NCBI GenBank assembly: GCA_938074135.1
Contig: CALJFL010000055.1
Span: 1-9,901 of the forward strand
DNA from: an uncultured Halieaceae bacterium
Lineage (GTDB): Bacteria; Pseudomonadota; Gammaproteobacteria; Pseudomonadales; Halieaceae
Direction: 5' to 3'
Length of the DNA: 9,901 nt
A model generated the notes under the pieces. The model saw nothing but the letters and a program-made list of their open reading frames with translations. It was not told the origin of the DNA and did no database searches. Shown piece by piece: positions 1 to 7,977 of this stretch. A program made the position numbers and the translations under genes. The stretch's first letter is position 1. Each line of letters opens with the position of its first letter.

Positions 1-1
1 G

Positions 2-403
2 GAAGTCGCCAAGCGTTGCCCCGACGTGGAGGTAGCCGATGGCGACCCGCTGGACATCTGTGTGTACTCGGAGCGCCACATCACCCGCGCCGACATCATA
101 TTGAACGCCCGGGTCGTGGGCGGCATCCAGATGATTGACGGTGGCGAGGCTGACGACAAAATCGTTGCTGTTCTGGAAGGCGACAATATCTGGGGGGACG
201 TCGAGGATATCGCCGACCTGCCTACTATCAAGACGGAACGCCTGCAGCACTATTTTTCCACGTATAAAATGCAGCCCGGCAAAGACATGGATATCAAGGT
301 CGATTTTGTCTACGGCCGCGACGAGGCACTGAAGGTCATCGCCGCCGCCGAGAAAGACTACTGGAACCACTTCGGCAAGCTACATGACGAAGCCAAGCGC
401 TGA
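2..403 (+). CDS. ppa: Family I inorganic pyrophosphatase, C-terminal part (5' end outside window)
   Basis: Cytoplasmic Mg-dependent hydrolysis of pyrophosphate to two phosphates, which pulls biosynthetic reactions forward. The reading frame is open from the first bases, so the true start lies upstream; 133 residues are visible of a protein that usually has about 175-200. Seen directly: the metal-binding signature DGDPLDICV, then IDGGEADDK, which aligns with the region of E. coli PPase carrying Asp97 and Asp102, and later an HYFSTYK stretch placing Tyr-Lys where E. coli has Tyr141-Lys142. The internal GTG at 26 is not a credible start because it would remove part of the active site. The gene ends 24 bp from the stop of the convergent M15 peptidase gene. 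The family assignment is firm; the gene symbol assumes the usual housekeeping copy. Confidence 0.9.
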   Translation, partial: EVAKRCPDVEVADGDPLDICVYSERHITRADIILNARVVGGIQMIDGGEADDKIVAVLEGDNIWGDVEDIADLPTIKTERLQHYFSTYKMQPGKDMDIKVDFVYGRDEALKVIAAAEKDYWNHFGKLHDEAKR

Positions 404-427
404 AATCGGAATCGACGATTCGTTGAA

Positions 428-1147
428 TCAGGGCCCTGGGCACCAGCCCGGGGCCACCCGGACATACCTGTCCAGGATTGCCTCCAGCTCCCTCTCAACC
501 GCGTCGCGCAGGGCCAATGGCTCGCCGTCCGCACCACTGTCCCAGGCCGCACGAAGCGCTGCCTTACCCGGCCCGGGCTCACACAAGCTTGCCAGCGGCG
601 CATAGCTCAGGTGCCAGCGCTCCGGCGCGACACCACCGGTATCAGTCGCATACGGACGATAGAAACCGCGGGACTCGTCCGCAGCCATACGTTGGTCAAG
701 CCAGCAATGCAGATCGTCAAACATACCCCCGGGGGCGACTTCGGCAGGGTTCAGCTGCAGCGCATAGCCCTGAGGCAGCGCAGCCGCATCATAGACATCA
801 ATATCAGTGCCCCAGTGGTGACGGGAGGTGCCGGGCAATGCGGAAAAGCGCAGAATGGCATGTAACAGTTGCTGCGGTGTCATTTGCGCGATGTCGATGG
901 GCGAGCCAGTGTCGTCGTGCACCGTTCGTTCGCCGCGAACCTTGCCATTCCAGATCAGACACTGCCGTTCAAAGCTGCGATAGCTGCTGGCAATCGCCAG
1001 CTCAAAACCGGCGGCGGCAGCGTCACAGCGCAGGGCTTCAAAAGCAGCTGCGGCCTCCGCCTGCATCCGCTGCCCATCGCCCACAGCAACGAGCGTTGAG
1101 GCGTCACGACCGGTCAATAGCTCGTCGTCGGCACGGAATTGGGTCAC
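428..1147 (-). CDS. M15-family metallopeptidase (D-alanyl-D-alanine carboxypeptidase-like)
   Basis: A 239-residue protein with the zinc peptidase signatures of the VanY/D,D-carboxypeptidase M15 family. The SxHxxGxxxD motif lies at 108-117 (S108, H110, G113, D117), and the ExWH motif at 176-179 gives the catalytic glutamate E176 and third zinc ligand H179. Such enzymes cut D-Ala-D-Ala or related cell-wall peptide bonds. The GTG start is supported by a GGGAGG ribosome binding site 7 bp upstream. I see no signal peptide or membrane segment, so export is not evident; the protein may act in the cytoplasm, for example in muropeptide recycling, or have another substrate (inference). It is the last gene of a minus-strand operon, 15 bp after sfsA. 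The family call is strong, the substrate unknown. Confidence 0.85.
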   Translation of the reverse strand: MTQFRADDELLTGRDASTLVAVGDGQRMQAEAAAAFEALRCDAAAAGFELAIASSYRSFERQCLIWNGKVRGERTVHDDTGSPIDIAQMTPQQLLHAILRFSALPGTSRHHWGTDIDVYDAAALPQGYALQLNPAEVAPGGMFDDLHCWLDQRMAADESRGFYRPYATDTGGVAPERWHLSYAPLASLCEPGPGKAALRAAWDSGADGEPLALRDAVERELEAILDRYVRVAPGWCPGP

Positions 1148-1162
1148 CTTGTTCCTCCCTTG

Positions 1163-1873
1163 CTACGACGCGACGGGATCGAGAGTGAAAGGCAGCGGCC
1201 GCTCCAGCACAATCTGGCCCGTACTCACATCCGCCTGCCAGGTCAGCACTTCCACCCCCGCAACAAGCGCATCTGCCATGGCCTGACGGTAGCGCGGATC
1301 GATCTGCCCCGCCGTACTTACCCGCTGCACCCCATTGTGAAAGACACAGTAAAACATAATCGCGCGGGTGCTTCTGTCCAGCACCGCCGCCAGTTCTGCC
1401 AGGTGCTTGCGGCCGCGATCACTGACCGCGTCCGGGAACAATCCCTGTCCGCCCGCATCGCACAGGGTCACCGACTTCACCTCCACGAAAACGCGGCCTG
1501 TTGGCCCCGACAACAGCAGGTCGGCGCGACTGCCGTTGCCATATTTCACTTCGCGCTGCAGCTCGGGGTAGGCATCAAATCCGGGGATAACGCCCGACTC
1601 AAATGCCTCTGCAACTACCGTGTTGGCTTTGGCCGAATGAATGCAGGCCAAACCCCAGGGTGTTTCAACCAACTCCCAGGTACACGGATACTTGCGGGTG
1701 GCAGAGGTGCTGCGCGACAGCCACACCCTGGCACCCTCCGGTGTGCAGCCAGTCATGGCGCCCGTATTTGGACAGTGGGCGGTAATCACCTTGCCATCAG
1801 GCAGCTCGACGTCGGCGAGAAATCGCTTGTACCGGCGCAGCAGACGGCCCTCCTCCAGCGCGGGGAACTCCAT
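1163..1873 (-). CDS. sfsA: SfsA, nuclease-fold DNA-binding protein
   Basis: 236 residues, the normal SfsA length. Seen: the N-terminal RYKRFLADV (14-22) and HCPNTGAMTG (33-42) signatures, EVKYG at 108-112, then D118, E131 and K133 (EVKSVTL), followed by FPDAVSDRGRKHL (146-158). From family knowledge, SfsA has an N-terminal OB fold and a C-terminal PD-(D/E)XK-like nuclease fold; E. coli SfsA was named for stimulating sugar fermentation, and its cellular job remains poorly defined. The ATG overlaps the upstream aminotransferase stop as TGATG and has only a weak ribosome binding site, so translation is probably coupled to the upstream gene. As I recall, sfsA sits beside an aminotransferase gene and dksA in Pseudomonas too. 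Confidence 0.93.
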   Translation of the reverse strand: MEFPALEEGRLLRRYKRFLADVELPDGKVITAHCPNTGAMTGCTPEGARVWLSRSTSATRKYPCTWELVETPWGLACIHSAKANTVVAEAFESGVIPGFDAYPELQREVKYGNGSRADLLLSGPTGRVFVEVKSVTLCDAGGQGLFPDAVSDRGRKHLAELAAVLDRSTRAIMFYCVFHNGVQRVSTAGQIDPRYRQAMADALVAGVEVLTWQADVSTGQIVLERPLPFTLDPVAS

Positions 1874-3048
1874 CAGCCTAGCACCCCGGCCAAACGTGCC
1901 ACGGCCAGTTCAAGCCGGTCGAGGCCAGTGGTATAGGAAAAGCGCACATGCTCGTTGGCACGATGGTGACCAAAGTCCAGGCCCGGCGTCAGGGCAACGC
2001 CGTGTTCCTCCAGCATTTGCAGACAAAACGACTGGCTATCGTCGGTGAAGCGACTGGCGTCGGCGTAGATGTAAAACGCCCCCTGCGGTTTGCAAGGCAC
2101 CTCGAAACCAATGGCTTCCAGCGCCGGAAGCAGGTAGTCCCGGCGCTGGCGAAACATGTCGCGGCGCTGGTCCAGAATGGCGCGCGTGGCGGGCTCGAAA
2201 GCTGCCAGAGCGGCATGCTGAGCCATGGTCGACATCGAGATAAACAGGTTTTGAGCCAGCTTTTCCATCTCTGCCACCGCCGCTTCGGGGGCCACCAGCC
2301 AGCCCAGTCGCCAGCCCGTCATCCCGAAGTACTTGGAGAAACTGTTGATTACGAAAGCCTGGTCGTCGACTTCCAGCACCGATGGTGTCGGGGCGTCATA
2401 GCCAAGACCATGATAGATCTCGTCCACCAGCAAAAAACCGTTGTGCGCGCGCACCGCTGTGGCCAGTTCCGCCAGTTCATCGCGATCGAGGGCTGTACCG
2501 GTGGGGTTCGCCGGTGACGCGATCATGGCGCCGATTGTCGAGGACGACCAGTGCCGGTTGACCAAATCAGCATCGAGCTGGAAGCGGCTGGACGCATCCA
2601 CGGGCACCAACTGGCCGCGCCCCTCTACCAGCCGCATGAAATGGCGATTGCAGGGGTAACCAGGGTCGGTCATCAACATGCTATCCCCGGGATTGAGTAA
2701 CAACGCCGAAATCAGCAGCAGTGCACCGGAGGCACCCGGGGTAATCATGATCCGCTCGGGCCCGATGTCGAGGCCGTAATCGCTTCGGTAGTAATCTGAC
2801 AGCGCTTGCCTTAACTGCGGTATACCCGCCGCCTGCGAGTAGTGCGTCGCGCCGGCGGCCAGCGCAGCGCGACCGGCTTCGACAATAGGCTGGGCAGTGG
2901 CAAAGTCTGGTTCCCCGGCGGCGAGGTGAACAATATCCCGCCCGGCGGCCTGCAACTCAGTCGCTCTGGCGAGCACCTCGACAACGCGAAAGGGTTCTAT
3001 GTCATTGACCCTGGCGGCAAAACCGCGGGGTGTGATGGGGTCGGTCAT
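1873..3048 (-). CDS. PLP-dependent class I/II aminotransferase
   Basis: 391 residues with the start at ATG 3048, chosen because GGAG lies 6-9 bp upstream; an in-frame ATG at 3108 would add 20 residues that look non-conserved. Fold-type I features seen: HLAAGEPDF at 41-49, the PGASGAL cofactor-phosphate region (104-110), ASPANPTG (178-185) with N181, DEIY at 209-212, and NSFSKYFGMTGWRLGW at 235-250, in which K239 should form the Schiff base. It transfers an amino group between an amino acid and a 2-oxo acid; the sequence resembles the aspartate/alanine/aromatic aminotransferase superfamily, but the substrate cannot be read from it. First gene of the minus-strand operon with sfsA and the M15 peptidase, divergent from dksA. 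The same arrangement is remembered from Pseudomonas. Confidence 0.9.
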   Translation of the reverse strand: MTDPITPRGFAARVNDIEPFRVVEVLARATELQAAGRDIVHLAAGEPDFATAQPIVEAGRAALAAGATHYSQAAGIPQLRQALSDYYRSDYGLDIGPERIMITPGASGALLLISALLLNPGDSMLMTDPGYPCNRHFMRLVEGRGQLVPVDASSRFQLDADLVNRHWSSSTIGAMIASPANPTGTALDRDELAELATAVRAHNGFLLVDEIYHGLGYDAPTPSVLEVDDQAFVINSFSKYFGMTGWRLGWLVAPEAAVAEMEKLAQNLFISMSTMAQHAALAAFEPATRAILDQRRDMFRQRRDYLLPALEAIGFEVPCKPQGAFYIYADASRFTDDSQSFCLQMLEEHGVALTPGLDFGHHRANEHVRFSYTTGLDRLELAVARLAGVLG

Positions 3049-3077
3049 GAGTCTCCAGGATAATCGCTGCGACCCCC

Positions 3078-3108
3078 ATTCTACCAATGGAATTCGAGCC
3101 GGCGCCAA
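3078..3108 (-). promoter_or_regulatory. Possible promoter of the aminotransferase-sfsA-M15 operon
   Basis: On the minus strand TAGAAT (plus-strand 3078-3083) matches the sigma-70 -10 box at five of six positions and would give a leader of about 23 nt. The best upstream -35-like hexamer, TTGGCG (3103-3108), is poor and at a long 19-bp spacing. Weak call. Confidence 0.25.
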
Positions 3109-3125
3109 GGCCCATGAAAACTTCC

Positions 3126-3152
3126 AATTTTAGTGGCACGTGGACTAAAATT
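3126..3152. repeat. Perfect 9-bp inverted repeat in the divergent aminotransferase/dksA control region
   Basis: Arms AATTTTAGT (3126-3134) and ACTAAAATT (3144-3152) flank a 9-nt centre containing CACGTG (3137-3142). It lies 100 bp before dksA and 78 bp before the aminotransferase start. It could be an operator for a dimeric regulator or a hairpin in a long dksA leader. TAAAAT (3146-3151) is also -10-like, and because of the symmetry the same occurs on the other strand. The rest of the 203-bp intergenic stretch shows only a -10-like TATAAC (3225-3230) without a convincing -35 box. Confidence 0.6.
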
Positions 3153-3251
3153 CTGGTAGTTTCACCGCCCTCGAACGGCAGCCAGTTTAAGCCGCGGACC
3201 GGGAAATTGCATCTCCCGGACATTTATAACAGGTCGTATGGGAAGTTAACC

Positions 3252-3800
3252 ATGCCAACAAAAGCAGCACCGAAATCTACCACCAAGAAAACTGCAGCGA
3301 AGAAACCCGCCGCCAAGAAAGCTGCAGCGAAGAAACCCGCCGCCAAGAAGTCTGCCGCGGCAAAAAAAGCTGCCAGCAGCTCGTCAACGCAGTTCAAGAA
3401 CTTTGAGCCGTACAAGCCCAAGCGCGGCGAGGAATACATGAACGAGAAGCAGCGCGAGCACTTCAAGGGCATGCTGCTCACCTGGAAAGCCGAGTTGATG
3501 CAGGAAGTTGACCGTACCGTTAGCCACATGAAGGATGAGGCGGCAAACTTCCCTGACCCGGCAGATCGTGCAACCCAGGAAGAAGAATTCAGCCTGGAAT
3601 TACGTACCCGTGATCGTGAGCGCAAGCTGATCAAGAAGATTGACGGCACCATGGAGCGCATCGACCAGGACGACTATGGCTTCTGCGATGCCTGCGGAGT
3701 TGAAATCGGTATCAAACGACTCGAGGCCCGTCCTACTGCAACACTTTGTATCGACTGCAAAACCCTCGACGAAATCAAGGAAAGGCAGGAACTCGGCTAA
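3252..3800 (+). CDS. dksA: DksA, RNA polymerase-binding stringent-response factor with a Lys/Ala-rich N-terminal tail
   Basis: DksA enters the RNA polymerase secondary channel and, with (p)ppGpp, adjusts transcription of rRNA and amino-acid genes. The start is ATG 3252, preceded by GGAAG at good spacing; 182 residues. Seen: the coiled-coil tip DPADRA with D102, D105 and A107, matching the E. coli D71/D74/A76 motif; [17 protein letters not shown]; and a four-cysteine zinc finger, C145, C148, C166 and C169. These show a canonical, functional DksA. Odd: residues 5-41 are an AAKKP-type repeat tail like histone H1 or AlgP C-termini, making the protein about 30 residues longer than E. coli DksA (151). 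gluQ follows after 24 bp with no visible terminator, so the two are probably co-transcribed. Confidence 0.96.
   Translation: MPTKAAPKSTTKKTAAKKPAAKKAAAKKPAAKKSAAAKKAASSSSTQFKNFEPYKPKRGEEYMNEKQREHFKGMLLTWKAELMQEVDRTVSHMKDEAANFPDPADRATQEEEFSLELRTRDRERKLIKKIDGTMERIDQDDYGFCDACGVEIGIKRLEARPTATLCIDCKTLDEIKERQELG
3292..3349 (+). repeat. Tandem 30-bp repeat encoding the DksA AAKKP tail
   Basis: Two exact 28-bp copies at 3292-3319 and 3322-3349, with a period of 30 bp, encode ten-residue units of the [10 protein letters not shown] type. The identity extends to third codon positions, which points to recent slippage or duplication and not only to selection on the protein. Confidence 0.85.
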
Positions 3801-3824
3801 TCCTACCGGCCAACCGCATGAGTG

Positions 3825-4709
3825 ATGGCGGCTAGCCTGACACCCTACCGGGGGCGCTTCGCTCCCTCCCCCTCCGGCCCCCTTCACCTGGGGTCCCTGA
3901 TTGCTGCCGTCGCCAGTTTTCTCGACGCCCGCCATCAGCGTGGCACCTGGTTGGTGCGGATGGAAGATCTGGATCCGCCACGGGAACAACCGGGCGCGGC
4001 CGACGCTATATTGCACAGCCTTCAACAGCATGGTCTGCACTGGGACGATGACGTGTTATGGCAGGCTGGTCGAGCCGCTGCCTATGACCAGGCACTCACC
4101 TCCCTGCGGCAGGCGGGACATCTTTTTTACTGCGACTGCACCCGCCAAACACTGGGGCCAGAGGGTTGTTGCGGCGGGCGCTGCCGGCCTCGACAGCCTG
4201 AGCTTAAGCCACCGGTCGCCACCAGGGTCGCCGTCGCTGGGCCAGCCACTGTCGATTTCAACGACCTCTGGCAGGGGCGGCAGCAGTGCGAGCTGGGGTT
4301 GTCGGTCAGCGACTTCACTGTCCTGCGTAAAGATGGCCTGTACGCCTACCAGCTGGCGGTGGTCGTTGACGATGCCGCTCAGGGCATCACCCACGTGATC
4401 CGTGGTTCCGACCTGCTCGATGCCACTGCACGCCAAATTTATCTGCAGCAGCTACTGGGTTTTCCCACGCCAGTCTACGGTCACTTTCCGGTAATGTTGA
4501 ACGAGCACGGCCAGAAGCTGAGCAAGCAGAATAAGGCCCCGGCGATTGACGATAGCCAGGCCCGGGACAACCTGCGACAAGCATTGCGCTTCCTGCGCCA
4601 ACCGGCGCCACCGGCAGGCCTGGCAACGGCGGCCGAGATCCTGGCCTTTGCCACCGCCAATTGGTCGCGGCAGGCGATACCCGCTGGCATGGGATTGGCC
4701 GCCGACTGA
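3825..4709 (+). CDS. gluQ: Glutamyl-Q tRNA(Asp) synthetase (GluRS paralogue)
   Basis: Activates glutamate without tRNA and attaches it to queuosine at position 34 of tRNA(Asp). 294 residues from ATG 3825, the usual length for GluQ and shorter than GluRS because the anticodon-binding domain is absent. Seen: RFAPSPSGPLHLGSL at 11-25 (HIGH-type motif at H21), a cysteine-rich zinc site with C103, C105, C115, C116 and C120, RGSDLLDATARQIYL (193-207), and KLSKQ at 231-235 (KMSKS-type loop). The start is uncertain: GTG 3822 is immediately upstream, an out-of-frame ATG lies at 3818, and no clear ribosome binding site is seen. Lies 24 bp after dksA, a linkage familiar from E. coli and Pseudomonas. Confidence 0.93.
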   Translation: MAASLTPYRGRFAPSPSGPLHLGSLIAAVASFLDARHQRGTWLVRMEDLDPPREQPGAADAILHSLQQHGLHWDDDVLWQAGRAAAYDQALTSLRQAGHLFYCDCTRQTLGPEGCCGGRCRPRQPELKPPVATRVAVAGPATVDFNDLWQGRQQCELGLSVSDFTVLRKDGLYAYQLAVVVDDAAQGITHVIRGSDLLDATARQIYLQQLLGFPTPVYGHFPVMLNEHGQKLSKQNKAPAIDDSQARDNLRQALRFLRQPAPPAGLATAAEILAFATANWSRQAIPAGMGLAAD

Positions 4710-4714
4710 GTCGC

Positions 4715-4743
4715 TTTACCACCCGCTATTGCTTCAGTAGTAT
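4715..4743 (+). promoter_or_regulatory. Candidate sigma-70 promoter for cbrX-cbrA
   Basis: TTTACC (4715-4720), 17 bp, TAGTAT (4738-4743): four of six matches in each box with ideal spacing, placed between the gluQ stop and the small membrane ORF. It would give a leader of about 25 nt. Read-through from dksA-gluQ is also possible because no terminator is visible. Confidence 0.35.
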
Positions 4744-4773
4744 CCTTGGCCTCGGCCATAAGGAACCAGCGAC

Positions 4774-4950
4774 ATGTATATCAACCGGGCCCTGCTATTG
4801 CTGCTGGGTCTAGCCCTGCTGTTTCTACCGGTTATCCTGGAATGGGCGTTCGCCGGTGGCACCGCCTGGTACAGGCCCTACCTGCTCTGGCTGCTGGTGA
4901 TCCTCGCCGCCTACTGGAACCAGCGCTCAAGGTATCCCGATGAGCTTTAG
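4774..4950 (+). CDS. cbrX: Small membrane protein overlapping cbrA (CbrX-like)
   Basis: A 58-residue ORF, ATG 4774 to TAG 4948-4950, with AGGA 9 bp upstream of the start. The protein begins MYINRALLLLLGLALLF and has two hydrophobic stretches (about 6-24 and 36-47) separated by a short EWAFAGGTAWYRP loop, and ends with a charged tail, NQRSRYPDEL. It overlaps the cbrA start by 11 bp, so cbrA translation is probably coupled to it. Pseudomonas carries a short ORF, cbrX, in the same place and, as I recall, coupled to cbrA; symbol transfer rests on position, size and hydrophobic character, not on an alignment. Function unknown; it might help insertion or stability of CbrA (inference). Confidence 0.75.
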   Translation: MYINRALLLLLGLALLFLPVILEWAFAGGTAWYRPYLLWLLVILAAYWNQRSRYPDEL

Positions 4951-7918
4951 CCTGACCCAGGTCATGCTGGCCACGGCCGGCTATCTCGTGGTCATGTTCC
5001 TGGTCGCGCACCTGGCCGACCGCGGATCGCTACCGCGCAGCATCACCCAGCACCCGGCCACCTACGTACTATCACTGGGAGTGTTCGCAGGAGCTATTGC
5101 CAGCAATGGGGTCTTTGCCCTGGCTGCGCAGTATGGCTACGGCTACCTGCTGTACTACCTCGGCGTGGTTGCGATGTTCATTTTCGCTACCTTGCTGTTA
5201 TTGCCGGTTCTGCGTCTTTGCCGGGTACACCAGCTAGCCTCACTGGCGGACGTACTGGCCTTTCGCTTTCGCAGCCAGTGGGTCGGTGCTGCCATTACCC
5301 TGGCGATGTGTGCCACCTTGCTGCCAATGCTGGCCCTGCAAATACAGGCTGTTGCCGACAGCATTCACATTTTGGCCGGAGACAGCGCCAGCCTGTTGCC
5401 AACGGCTGACCGACAAGATGGACTGGCCCTGCTGTTTTGCATTCTCATTACCGTTTTTTCGATACTGTTCGGCACCCGTAATGTATCCACGCCCAATCGA
5501 AATACGGGCATGGTAACCGCGATGGCATTTGAATCGCTGGTTAAGCTGGCCGCCTTGTTTACTGTCATGCTGGTTGCGGTGATTCAGGTATTTGGCAGCT
5601 TTGGCGGCCTGGAGCAATGGCTGTCCTCGCAGCCTGAAATCACCACCATGCTGGCACAGCCATTGGAGGGCGAAGTGGCCCGCAGTATGCTCCTGTTGTT
5701 TTTTGCGGGCGCTGTTTGTATGCCGCATATTTTTCATATGGCGTTTGCCGAGAACACAGAAAGCCAGGATCTGAAATTCGCCAGTTGGGGCCTACCGCTG
5801 TACATGCTCCTGCTGAGTCTGCCCATACTGCCAGTGACCTGGGCCGGACTGAGGCTGGGCCTTGAGCTGCCGGTCGAGTATTCGGGTATCGCCCTGGGTC
5901 TCGCCCTGAACTCAACAATAATCAGTGTCGCCGCCTTCGGTGCTGGCCTGTCGGCTGCCAGCGCCGCCATTATCGTCACCACGCTGGCGTTGGCTAATAT
6001 GTGTCTCAACCACCTGGTGTTGCCGCGCGCGGTACTACAGATAAATCGCGACCAAAGCCTGTACTCACAACTAAAATGGCTGCGCAGAGCCTTGATCACA
6101 GTGCTGATCGTCGCTGGCTACGTATTCTTTATCGTCGTGAACGGGCGCCAGACCCTGGTCCAGCTTGGGTTCGTGGCCTTTGCCGGCACCCTGCAATTTC
6201 TACCCGGGCTGGTCGCCACGCCGTATTGGCCCGGCGCCAATCGCAAGGGTTTGCTCGCAGGGCTGCTGGTGGGCCTGTCCATTTGGACCATTGGCTTACT
6301 TCTGCCAGTGCTGGGCACCGGCGACCCGAGATGGCTGCAAGCACTGGCAGAGCAATGGTTCGATGGTTCCGCCAACACCTGGGCAGCGGGCAGCACATTG
6401 GCCCTTCTTTGTAACGTGACTGTATTTATCGTGGTGTCCATGGCAACGCGCTCCAGCCCGGAAGAATTGGTCGCCGCAGAGATCTGCTCCATGGATGACC
6501 GCAGCCGCGCGCGCCGACAGACCCTGGCCGTAGACTCCGCTGAGGAGTTTCCAGCGCTGCTATCGCCAGCCCTGGGTGAGCAGACTGCCCAGTCGGAAGT
6601 TGAGCGCGCTCTGGCGGAACTGCAGTTTGGGCCGGATGAATCCAGACCCTACGCCCTGCGACGATTACGCAGCCGCATCGAGGCCAATCTATCCGGCCTG
6701 CTGGGTCCGGCGGTGGCTCTGAGTATCGTCAACCGGTGCCTGCCTTTTCGCAGTGACGTGCGAGACAATCCAGACGATTTTACCTTGCTGGAGCGACGGC
6801 TGGACAAGGCCCAGGGCCGCTTTACCGGCATGGCGGCCGATCTGGACAACCTGCGCAGGCACTACCGCGAAACATTGGATAACCTGCCTATCGGTGTCTG
6901 CTCGGTGGCACTGGACGGCGAGATTCTGCTGTGGAATCGCAGCATGGAGAAGATCACCGGCATCCCGGCGCGACAGGTCGTTGGTTCGCTACTCAATTCG
7001 CTGTCTGAACCTTGGCGGGAACTGCTCAACGCGTTCATCGATGCCAGCGACGAGACCATTTCCAAGCGAGAGGTGGCAATGCCCAACAGCAATAACCGCT
7101 GGCTCAGTTTGCACAAGACGGCACAGGCGACAGCTGGCGGTGTCGAAGACCGGGTGATCCTGGTGGAGGATGTTACCGACTACGAAATGCTGCAACACGA
7201 AGTACTGCACACTGAGCGACTGGCCTCAATCGGCCGACTCGCCGCCGGCGTGGCCCACGAAATAGGCAACCCAATCACCGGTATCGCCTGTCTGGCCCAG
7301 AATCTGGCCTATGAAACGGACACCGGAGAAATTCGCTACACCGCTGAGGACATTCTCAAGCAGACCGAAAGAGTCACACGTATCGTCGAATCGCTGGTCA
7401 GCTTTTCACACGTAGGCTCCGGCGCTGGCGACACCCACCTGGTGCCTTGCAACCTGGCCGATTGCATCGACGAGGCCGTTCACCTGATGCAACTTGACCG
7501 GCAGGCGAGAGAGATCAACTTTCGCAACGACTGCAATCGCGAATTGCTGGTTCTGGCCGACAGCCAGCGCTTGTTGCAGGTCTTTATCAACCTGCTATCG
7601 AATGCCCGGGATGCCTGCAACGATGGCGGCCACGTCGTCATCACGGCGCAAGTCCTGGCAAGTCGGGTCAGTGTCGATGTTGTCGATGATGGCGCCGGTA
7701 TCCCGACGGAGCTTCTGGGCCGCATAATGGAGCCCTTCTTTACGACCAAGGATCCCGGCGAAGGCACGGGCCTTGGCCTGGCCCTGGTTTACAGCATTAT
7801 GGAGGACATGGATGGCAACATGCAGATCCACAGTCCGGCCGAACCGACGCTGGGCAGTGGCACGCGGGTCAACCTGCAATTAGCCCGCGCCGACTACGGC
7901 GATGCCTTTGACATGTAA
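4940..7918 (+). CDS. cbrA: CbrA, SLC5 transporter-fused sensor histidine kinase
   Basis: Inner-membrane sensor that phosphorylates CbrB to control carbon/nitrogen catabolic balance. 992 residues in order: an SLC5/sodium-solute-symporter-like domain (about 1-503, some 13 membrane segments); a linker (about 550-602) that fits the STAC segment of this family; a predicted coiled coil (about 612-645); a PAS domain (about 641-750); the DHp helix with phospho-acceptor H773 in VAHEIGNP; and a HATPase domain with the N box INLLSNARD (883-891), DDGAG at 916-920, the F box FFTTK (933-937) and GTGLGL (942-947). All catalytic boxes are intact. ATG 4940 has AAGG 7 bp upstream and sits inside the end of the small upstream ORF. 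Pseudomonas CbrA can transport histidine; whether this one transports is unknown. Confidence 0.92.
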   Translation: MSFSLTQVMLATAGYLVVMFLVAHLADRGSLPRSITQHPATYVLSLGVFAGAIASNGVFALAAQYGYGYLLYYLGVVAMFIFATLLLLPVLRLCRVHQLASLADVLAFRFRSQWVGAAITLAMCATLLPMLALQIQAVADSIHILAGDSASLLPTADRQDGLALLFCILITVFSILFGTRNVSTPNRNTGMVTAMAFESLVKLAALFTVMLVAVIQVFGSFGGLEQWLSSQPEITTMLAQPLEGEVARSMLLLFFAGAVCMPHIFHMAFAENTESQDLKFASWGLPLYMLLLSLPILPVTWAGLRLGLELPVEYSGIALGLALNSTIISVAAFGAGLSAASAAIIVTTLALANMCLNHLVLPRAVLQINRDQSLYSQLKWLRRALITVLIVAGYVFFIVVNGRQTLVQLGFVAFAGTLQFLPGLVATPYWPGANRKGLLAGLLVGLSIWTIGLLLPVLGTGDPRWLQALAEQWFDGSANTWAAGSTLALLCNVTVFIVVSMATRSSPEELVAAEICSMDDRSRARRQTLAVDSAEEFPALLSPALGEQTAQSEVERALAELQFGPDESRPYALRRLRSRIEANLSGLLGPAVALSIVNRCLPFRSDVRDNPDDFTLLERRLDKAQGRFTGMAADLDNLRRHYRETLDNLPIGVCSVALDGEILLWNRSMEKITGIPARQVVGSLLNSLSEPWRELLNAFIDASDETISKREVAMPNSNNRWLSLHKTAQATAGGVEDRVILVEDVTDYEMLQHEVLHTERLASIGRLAAGVAHEIGNPITGIACLAQNLAYETDTGEIRYTAEDILKQTERVTRIVESLVSFSHVGSGAGDTHLVPCNLADCIDEAVHLMQLDRQAREINFRNDCNRELLVLADSQRLLQVFINLLSNARDACNDGGHVVITAQVLASRVSVDVVDDGAGIPTELLGRIMEPFFTTKDPGEGTGLGLALVYSIMEDMDGNMQIHSPAEPTLGSGTRVNLQLARADYGDAFDM

Positions 7919-7977
7919 CTAGGTTACACCGCAAGCCCCTGTATTTACTGGAAAAGTAATTGCAGGAGGAGTATCTT

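Noticed and set aside
404..427. Palindrome GAATCG/CGATTC between the convergent genes as a bidirectional terminator
   Set aside because: The arms are separated by one base, the stem is weak and no T-run exists on either strand.
478..1188. A long plus-strand frame antisense to the M15 peptidase gene
   Set aside because: The opposite strand carries complete M15 motifs with a good ribosome binding site; this frame encodes an Arg/His/Ser-rich shadow with no recognisable domain.
3134..3148. TGGCACG upstream of dksA as a sigma-54 promoter
   Set aside because: The -24 half matches, but the required GC at the -12 position is absent (CTAA where TTGC is expected).
3600..4040. A 146-codon minus-strand frame across dksA and gluQ
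   Set aside because: It spans two confidently identified genes on the other strand and shows no domain; a shadow.
4940..7918. Transporter-kinase fusion as a novel architecture
   Set aside because: The SLC5-STAC-PAS-kinase order is the known CbrA family design.
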